From the NCBI GenBank assembly GCA_017591395.1, contig WEDG01000467.1:1-64000 (forward strand): a stretch of 64,000 nucleotides of DNA. Reading direction: 5' to 3'. Of this stretch, positions 58,001 through 64,000 are shown one piece after another. The DNA comes from Schistocephalus solidus. Taxonomy: Eukaryota > Platyhelminthes > Cestoda > Diphyllobothriidea > Diphyllobothriidae. The notes below the pieces were generated by a model. That model searched no databases. It was not told where the DNA came from and was given only the letters and a program-made list of their open reading frames with translations. Made by a program: the position numbers and the translations under genes. The stretch's first letter is position 1; every line of letters begins with the position of its first letter.

Positions 58001-60039
58001 AGAATTAGGATCTCCGCTGAGGAAGAGTTTGCAGTTTATAATAAATAAGAACTAAATAAACCAAAAGCAACAGTGGCCGTTTCTGCGATGGTTGCGCAGA
58101 ACGACAAGACTTCAGGCAACAGGACATGCCCTGAAGTCGGCAGTGCGTACATCAGAGAAAACAACAGGCAAAATTGACTAGAGTGTGAAGACAGGGATTT
58201 TCTGAACAGGGTGATAATACACTAAGCTTTTTCCTGTGTTCTACGTGCACAGCTTGCAGTGCTAACTGCATAACACGATTTTTACCTGCACTGATGGGTG
58301 GTTTAGACAGAGAACGACGTCGCAAAAATATGGCGCAGATCAAAAATGCCTACTTTAAGAAGTTCCAGTCCGGTGCTGCCCATGGTCTTTTGCATCTTCT
58401 CATTTTCAGTCAGTTTTGAATCCTGCCAAGTGGGAAAAGTCTTTTTTTGGAATTCTGGCAGGCTCGTGACACCGGACCACACTTCCTCTGAAGGCGTACC
58501 GAGGGCACGAAAAATGCGAAAGATCTGATCAATTTCCGAGTCCCCGCGGAAGAGAGCCTCTTTGGTTGCCACCTCGGCAAAAATACAGCCCATTGACCAG
58601 ACGTCGACTGCACAGGAGTAGCGCTGTGCGCCGAGGAGAATTTCTGGGGCTCGGTACCAAAGCGTGACCACCTAAGTAACATGGAGGGATAATATTTCCC
58701 TATATTTTCGATAATAAATAGTAAATAAAATTTTGTAAGCCCACAAAGCATTTTCCAAGAAAAACAAAAAATCTATAATTTTGGTTAGACCGGTTTGTCT
58801 TGATAAGGCTTGGGAGAATAGAAACAACTTTTTGCTGATATTAAGCCAAAAAGTGCGCTATTAGTAGCGTACTGGGAAACAAAGTTGAAATAAAAAGAAA
58901 AAAATACGCAAGAGCGACCGGAACTTATACAAAGTTGAAGTGCAACAACAAAAATTGTGGCCCATCGTACAACATTTCAAAACGCTTGGGGCCGTTAGCT
59001 CAATAGTGAACTCTCCCTATGCTCAACAACGATTTGCAACCAGAATACTGTCATTTAAATGAAACTTCGGATCCAAGATCGTAAATTAGCAGTGCGGTCG
59101 AGCTGCATGCACAAATATGAATTGTTAAACAGACTTTAAAATTTGACTTTCTAAATGATTGGAAACATTTAACCTTCACGTAATTGCAAAAAAATGCAAT
59201 TACTTTCTCTGGGAACCACTTCACCATTATTCTCTTTCCACGCCTAATGTTTCCGATAACGGAAAGGTGTCAAAGCGAACGATAAAAAAGGGATGTGCAA
59301 TCTAATGTCGGGGCAAAGCCGAAGGTAGCGATGATTTACATCTTCAAATTTTAAAATTTGTCTACAGGTTATTGGGAGAGGTGGTATACATTATGTAGGT
59401 TACCGACAGTGAAAACAGTAACTAACCTCGTGTGTAAGAACACGAACCGGAACGCCGAAGGCTCTCGCTAGCCCAAAATCTGCTAGTTTGACAATCTTAT
59501 TGGGGACATCAACCAGCACATTTTGAGGTTTCAAGTCACGGTGAATGACACGTCTGGCGTGGCAAAATAAAAGACCTTGGAGCATTTGGTACATAAAACT
59601 CTAAACCGATTAGACAAATACGAAGTTACCTTGACAAGCATGGGGTCCAGTAAATTTTGTCTTCCATGCTCATCTAAGTATCTTTTTAGGTCCACGTTTA
59701 GGTACTCAAATACCAAATACAATCGGCCGCGCTCCATTATAACCTGCTGCAAGCTTTTGTACGCATACGCGAACAAGGTAAGCTTACTTAACGATATTTG
59801 GATGAGAGAGTTCTTTGAGCAGGGAGATTTCTCGTATGGCCGTGGACGGCACGCCTTCCTCCTCGTTTTCCAGTCGAATTTTCTTCAACGCTGCCAGTTT
59901 GCTATTCTTTTTATTTCTACATTTGTAAACAACACCATAGGTGCCTGGATTTAATGATAACTGTAAAATTAAAAAAACCTTCGCCGATTTTTTCTAATCT
60001 GACAAAGTCACTCAGCGCATAAGAAGGCTGAGTGGTCAT
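45668..60039 (-). CDS. CDK1: Cyclin-dependent kinase, CDK1-like (PSTAIRE), 6 exons
   Basis: CDK1 pairs with A/B cyclins and drives entry into mitosis. Exons in order of translation: 60039-59979, 59944-59788, 59753-59630, 59600-59427, 58671-58354, 46063-45668. They join in frame to 409 residues. Visible: glycine loop GEGTYG with the inhibitory T22/Y23 pair, ATP lysine K41, PSTAIRE 53-59, HRD 134-136, DFG 155-157, activation-loop T170, APE 180-182 and [25 protein letters not shown] and MLIYEPARR favour CDK1, whereas RAPEILLG also suits CDK2; the PSTAIRE class is firm. The catalytic core ends near YFADLD, where human CDK1 (297 residues) stops a few residues later, so a tail of about 100 residues is unusual. 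The start is the first ATG after an in-frame TAG; a TATTTTAG acceptor upstream suggests trans-splicing or a 5' UTR intron. Confidence 0.9.
47434..47515 (-). tRNA. tRNA-Ser (anticodon CGA)
   Basis: 82 bases fold fully: acceptor GTCACGA/TCGTGAC (7 bp), anticodon stem TTGGA/TCCAA with loop CTCGAAA (anticodon CGA), a class II variable arm GGGG-TTT-CCCC, T stem GCAGG/CCTGC and discriminator G. The B box is GGTTCAAATCC. No CCA is encoded, as is usual in eukaryotes. A TTTT run about 25 bases downstream may terminate Pol III. It lies in CDK intron 5, on the same strand as the gene. Perfect stems argue for a working gene. Confidence 0.93.
48790..50640 (+). pseudogene. RTE-like LINE, reverse transcriptase and C-terminus, broken
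   Basis: The longest open piece (49078-49731) shows [45 protein letters not shown] (motif A) and [20 protein letters not shown] (motif B), then a TAG. Later come [22 protein letters not shown] and the C-terminal [10 protein letters not shown]...[19 protein letters not shown] to TAG at 50616. The catalytic YADD reads YADY and the segment between the fingers and motif A is shortened, so it is inactive. The 5' part with the endonuclease is missing. The clade is tentative. It is antisense to the CDK gene, inside intron 5. Confidence 0.85.
51600..52110 (+). pseudogene. Possible older copy of the same RTE-like LINE
   Basis: [18 protein letters not shown] (about 51808-51865) parallels [17 protein letters not shown] upstream of the RT at 48.8 kb. 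The rest is too decayed to align by eye. Confidence 0.4.
56450..57650 (+). pseudogene. Decayed LINE reverse transcriptase
   Basis: In broken frames one reads [20 protein letters not shown] (RT motif before the palm), [18 protein letters not shown] (motif A, aspartate present) and [11 protein letters not shown] (thumb region). Many stops and shifts separate them. It lies in the CDK intron 5, on the strand opposite to that gene. Confidence 0.65.
58354..58671 (-). CDS. CDK1: CDK1-like exon 5 (C-lobe)
   Basis: It encodes [30 protein letters not shown] and [18 protein letters not shown]. The acceptor is TTACTTAG and the donor CTTAAA|GTAGGC, phase 0. A 755-bp intron separates it from exon 4. Confidence 0.95.
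58672..59426 (-). other. CDK1-like intron 4
   Basis: 755 bp. A fragment GGGGCCGTTAGCTCAATAG near 58990 is vaguely tRNA-like but has no B box. Confidence 0.8.
59427..59600 (-). CDS. CDK1: CDK1-like exon 4 (catalytic and activation loops)
   Basis: It encodes [14 protein letters not shown] (catalytic loop), [11 protein letters not shown] (metal-binding DFG) and RVLTHE with the activating threonine. The donor is GAG|GTTAGT, phase 0. Confidence 0.95.
59601..59629 (-). other. CDK1-like intron 3, 29 bp
   Basis: It runs GTAACTTCG to CGGTTTAG. The join gives [12 protein letters not shown], matching human LVKSYLYQILQG residue for residue in spacing. The 29-base length cannot be translated through without a frameshift. 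Confidence 0.8.
59630..59753 (-). CDS. CDK1: CDK1-like exon 3
   Basis: It encodes [20 protein letters not shown] and DLKRYLDE, the hinge and helix D region of the kinase. The donor is GTCAAG|GTAACT, phase 0. Confidence 0.9.
59754..59787 (-). other. CDK1-like intron 2, 34 bp
   Basis: It runs GTAAGCTTACC to GTACAAAAG on the - strand. Removal gives [19 protein letters not shown], the expected kinase sequence. Confidence 0.85.
59788..59944 (-). CDS. CDK1: CDK1-like exon 2 (glycine loop, PSTAIRE)
   Basis: It encodes [12 protein letters not shown], the ATP-binding ALKKIRLE and the cyclin-binding helix [17 protein letters not shown]. It ends GTTAA|GTAAGC, phase 2. Confidence 0.93.
59945..59978 (-). 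other. CDK1-like intron 1, 34 bp
   Basis: On the - strand it runs from GTTTTTTTAA to AAATCCAG. Its removal is needed to make [10 protein letters not shown]; 34 is not a multiple of three, so retention would shift the frame. Confidence 0.85.
59979..60039 (-). CDS. CDK1: CDK1-like exon 1
   Basis: It encodes [20 protein letters not shown] and the first base of the next glycine codon. The donor is GAAG|GTTTTT, phase 1. It leads into the glycine-rich loop shared with exon 2. Confidence 0.85.
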
Positions 60040-61190
60040 CGCAAGTCTAAATGGATCTATGGCCGAAATTTCCCGAGGCGAGGGCACCTAAAATATCAGC
60101 CACTTGATTGGTTTAAAAACGGCTCGCAATTTTGAAGACCGAAGTTTAGTCCATGCATCATATATATCCGACAGGCAGCTATAATTTTTATCAAGTACTA
60201 AAAAAACAGTTTAATTATTCGTTTTATGAAGAAAATAAACAGGAGACGATAAATTAAAATGTTGTGCAGAAGCATACTAAGAATTAGGGATGAAAAAGCG
60301 TGAACGAATTCAAAACAAGCAAATGACAGCTGTGGCATAAAACGCCTGAAAATGGAAAAAAACTTTTTGTATCGAACAAAGCCAAACTTGGATGAAACGT
60401 AAAATTTGCTAACCTAAACAGTACGATGTTATACATATCAACTATTTCTAAAAGAAATATTGCAAAATTTAAGTCAACGTTTTACAAAATTTGGACATCC
60501 GTGTTGGAAAATATGGGCATGGGATGTACCAGATTGTGAGGCACATTTGGGGGAACGGATTGCGTTGTCCGCTACGCTGATGGACGGGATAGTTTTTTAC
60601 TAATACATGTTTGCTAAAATTGTTTAGAGTTAAAGTCGATTCTATTATCCTATTCCGTAATTGATCGTTGGTAAATTTATAAACGCTACATACACACCAC
60701 CACCCCAGAAAATTTAAAATCCTTATTTGATTTAGACAATTTATTAACAGTAAATATTGTTATTGAAAATAAATCAATTAATTTTCTATAAGGAACAAAT
60801 TGACTGGGAAGTACTGAGCTGCAGTACGTTACTTTTAAAAAATTTTAATGTGACTGGAACAATGCAGCTATCTGCCCTTGATCATAATATCGTACATTTA
60901 TACAAGCATATAAATTGCAGCAGTTTCTTTTTTGTTTTACTGAGCACTCAATGCCGCTCTTTATGAAAAGACTAATCACTTTGTCTGAAATGGTATATGT
61001 TCGCGTTAAATGTGTTCCTTTTAAATTAAGCGCAATTTTTGCTTTAGTTTGGTTCCAGGCTAATAAAACAAGGAGTTAACGATTTTTTTTCAGTTCAGTG
61101 TATTTGAGGAAAAGAGTCTTACGCCTTTGAAATCCCTATTTGTTACATAAAATTAGCAAGAATAAGAAGCAAATTGAAGAAGTAACAGTC
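60040..61190. other. AT-rich spacer between CDK gene and LINE
   Basis: No gene is recognised. The CDK promoter is expected here, since the gene starts at 60039 on the - strand. Confidence 0.6.
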
Positions 61191-61235
61191 AAGTGAATGC
61201 AGGCAGGTTTACGTGGTACACTGATATTGTTAAGG

Positions 61236-64000
61236 TTAAGTAGTCACATAGTCTTCGTGGTACTGTAACATATGTATGTCAAGCCGATGTTTGAATGCAT
61301 ACACAGACTGGCACATAACAATCGCCTCAGGTAGGTTATTCCACGGTTCCACGACACGGTTGGTGAAAAAATACTTCCTCACATCCAATCTTACTTGGGG
61401 CACACTTAGTTTGAATGAATGACCTCGGAGATTTTTCGTAGTGGCAAGTTGGAAAAAGTCATCACATAGGAGGGCGCAATCCATGCCACGCACGATACGG
61501 AAGGTTTGTATCAAGTCTCCGCGCAACTGCCTATAACTCAGAGGATAGAGCTTTAGGTTATTTAGACGAATCTCATATGGCAGTTCAGATTGACCTCTTA
61601 CTAATTTTGTGGCTCGCCGCTGCACCCTTTCGAGCATGTTGTAGTCCTGTTGGGTCCACGGTCGCCAGGCTTGGATCGCATATTCAAGATGTGGCCTTAC
61701 AAACGTACCAAAGACTTTAGAAAAGCAGTCTTCATCGAAAACTTTAAATGCCCGCTTGACAGCGTACAGTATTAAATTGGCGGATTTAGCTGACTTGGAA
61801 CATTGCGTAGAAGGCTTCAGGTTGTCTTTCATCCAAACTCCGAGATCCTTCTGTGTGTGTGCTTCTCGGAGTGGCAAACCGTTCAAATAGTAGGGTCACA
61901 TATCAGTGACCTGATTTCGATTTCCAAGACGTAGCAGGGTGCATTTGTTTGAGTTGAAGGACAAGAGCCATTGGCGGGACCACTCATCCAATCAAGGAAG
62001 ATTTTCTTGGAAATTGTCTGCATCAGCAGCATTGTGGATAACTTTCCAGATTTTTATATCGTCCGCAAACATAGCAAAGTTACAGTCCAATTCCTGTACA
62101 CAATCATTAATGAACAAGAGAAATAGGATCGGTCCGAGCACTGAACCTTGTGGGACTCCACTCTTGATGACTGTGCGCTTTGATTGCGATCCGCCTACGC
62201 AGACCACTTGGGAACGACCGACGAGAAAATTCTTGATCCACGTAAGAAGTTTGCCGCCAATACCGAACATTCTCAACTTGTGAAGGAGACGCTGGTGTGG
62301 AACACTATCGAAGGCCTTCTGGAAATCAATGTAGGCCACATGCACAGTGTCTTTTTGCATCGAGTGCTTTTGTCCAGCTTTGCATCGTATAAAAGTAAGT
62401 TCGTAACACACGATCTTCCCCTACGAAAGCCGTATTGTGCAGTCGATAAGAGGTTACGGGTTTCTAAAAAAATCATCAATTCCTTTTTTTGACAACCTTC
62501 TCCATAACCTTGCAACAGATTGAGGTCAGGCTGACAGGCCTGTACTTTGTAGCAAATGCACGACTACCACTTTTGTGAAGCGGTGTGATGTGGGCTGTTT
62601 TCCAGTCGGTAGGAAGAATTCCCGTATCGAACGATTTCTGGCACAGCAACGATAGCGGTTTCGCCAGCTCTAGAGCAAGTTCGAGGAGTAGCTTTGCTGG
62701 AATCTCGTCTGGGCCAGGGGATTTGCATGCCTTCAGACTTCTTAGTTCTTCAAAGACCGCCGCTTCTTGAAAGAGCATATCCTGAATAAGTGGCACTCCT
62801 GTAGTCTCGTAACTTGATGGAATAAAAACAGCTTCTCTAATGAAAACCGACTGAAAGAACTGGGAAAAGTGTTCAGATTTGTTTTTATTTTCTGATATCT
62901 CGAAACCGTCATCGTTTCTCATAACAGGAATCGAGTTCCTGTTACGTGTGGTTTTTCATACATAGCTGTAGAGTAATTTGGGATTGTGAACTGCTCTCTG
63001 GAGCAAATCCCTCTCGTAATCCCGTCGGCTTTGGAAGATCAAGCTTTTAACCTTGTTCCTTTGAGTTTTGTATGCTTGCAAGGCTGAATTTTCATTGGAT
63101 CGGCAAAATTTCTTCCAAAGCCTTCCTTTCCTGTTAATCTCTCTTTTTAGATCCCTTGTTAACCACTGTTGTCTGTTAGATATCCTAAATTGTGATGGCG
63201 GACAATGGCATTTTATTAGATTCAACAAATACTCCTTAAATAAATTCCAGTCCTCAGTGACATTCCCGGAGAAGAGAAGATCCCAGTCTATTCGTGATGC
63301 CTCAGCTCTCATCTTGCAAAAGTCTCATCGCCATAGATTCGGCCTGGTTTCATTTATTGCAGATGGCACAGAATATAAACCATACTCCCATGAAAGTACT
63401 GCATGATCACTTCGACCAAGTGGAGGTAGGCAGTGTACCTCGTCTATACTGTCAGGATCTTTAGTGAAGACGAGATCTAAACAACTAGCCTGTTGTCCTC
63501 CACGCGCTCTCGTTGGAACAAATACATGTTGGGTGAAAAGAGCTTCAAGTGTTGTCTTTAGCAGACGATGATCGAAGGAAAACTTTGAGCTCTGTGCCTG
63601 CAGATCGTTCCATCGAATGCTGGGTGCATTGAAGTCACCCATGAGAACAACATCAGGTCGACTGCTAATCTCCTTTATGTTCTCCAACAAACAAAGTATC
63701 AGCGTCAGTGTCTGTCCCCGGTGGTCGGTAGAGAGTCATGACTTCAAGGGACTGCGATCCCCGCGTCTTTATTTTCAGCCAAATAGCCTCAATACCATTG
63801 CTAATCTTCTCCGTCATTTCACACACTGTGAAATTGCTTTTAACATACATCGCAACTCCTCCACCCTGGCGTCGGGTGCGGTCTCTCCTAAACAGCTGGT
63901 ACCCGGATAAGGCTACTTCGCAATCACTGATGTTCTGTGACCCATTTTTCTGTGATTGCTATAATATCGGGAGACAGAACGGCTACCTGAATTCTCAGTT
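61236..64000 (-). pseudogene. CR1-like LINE ORF2, nearly full length, broken; runs off window end
   Basis: In order on the - strand: an endonuclease domain (GGGVAMYVKSNF, LYRPPGTD, VLMGDFNAPSIRW, CLDLVFTKD, GRSDHAVLSW), a linker with RNKVKSLIFQSRRDYERDLL, the RT fingers (KACKSPGPDEIPAKLL, ITPLHKSGSR, YRPVSLTS, QYGFRRGRSC), palm AYIDFQKAFDSVPH (motif A), SGVPQGSVLGPILFLLFIND (motif B) and FADDIKIWK (catalytic FADD), and a C-terminal domain ending at 61236 (RPHLEYAIQAWRPW). Four in-frame stops (near 63315, 62954, 61997 and 61899) are all TGA, and frameshifts lie near 62480 and 62390. Catalytic residues are intact, so the decay is recent. The start lies beyond 64000. Confidence 0.88.

Larger units (their letters stand above)
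46064..58353 (-). other. CDK1-like intron 5, 12.3 kb
   Basis: The donor is AAA|GTAGGC and the acceptor GTCCTAG. It carries the tRNA-Ser gene, the RTE-like LINE remains and a second, older LINE. The stretches 46064-47433, 47516-48789, 52110-56450 and 57650-58353 hold nothing I can name; 50.6-56.4 kb has the texture of old, decayed repeats. Confidence 0.8.

Noticed and set aside
59577..59954. 125-codon + strand open frame
   Set aside because: It is antisense to CDK exons 2 and 3, whose protein is clearly recognisable.

Overview
This window is eukaryotic nuclear DNA from a flatworm, most likely a tapeworm with a large repeat-rich genome (a diphyllobothriidean is my best guess). The grounds are two split metazoan genes, several very short introns, and decayed non-LTR retrotransposons and a Penelope-like element of the kinds common in flatworms. 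No operon, ribosome-binding site, CRISPR array or bacterial gene was seen. The organism is an inference; no species-diagnostic gene is present.

Two genes face each other tail to tail. On the + strand, 13 exons between 17431 and 45162 join in frame into a polycystin-2 type TRPP channel of 753 residues. It has a first membrane segment, a large extracellular polycystin domain, segments S2 to S6 with an LGD pore motif, an EF-hand and a C-terminal coiled coil. Two of its introns appear to use GC-AG splice sites. On the - strand, six exons between 60039 and 45668 give a PSTAIRE cyclin-dependent kinase, CDK1-like, of 409 residues with an unusual C-terminal extension of about 100 residues. Its first three introns are only 34, 34 and 29 bases long, while intron 5 is 12.3 kb. 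That long intron holds an intact-looking tRNA-Ser(CGA) gene and the remains of LINE elements. The two stop codons are about 505 bases apart.

The most striking feature lies in PKD2 intron 3. About 25 head-to-tail copies of a roughly 307-base unit fill 24.2-31.99 kb, and two older copies in inverted orientation precede them. Each unit carries a tRNA-like head with Pol III A and B boxes. About 25 bases further on is a motif that matches a type I hammerhead ribozyme: a 6-bp stem I, the CTGATGA core, a stem II, GAAA, and a palindromic 4-bp stem III next to an ATT cleavage triplet. This recalls the SINE-like hammerhead satellite of schistosomes, here embedded in the sense orientation inside a channel gene. 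Decayed single copies lie at about 4.3-4.7 kb and 11.5 kb. A second, different hammerhead-like motif, of the short-stem-III Penelope type, occurs twice (9.7 and 12.35 kb).

Layout: 1-17.4 kb is gene-poor upstream DNA with scattered short repeats (families called B and C here), a tRNA-like SINE, a LINE 3' remnant and one doubtful exon. 17.4-45.2 kb is PKD2. 45.7-60.0 kb is the CDK gene with its repeat-filled intron. 61.2-64.0 kb is a nearly full-length but broken CR1-like LINE on the - strand that runs off the window end.
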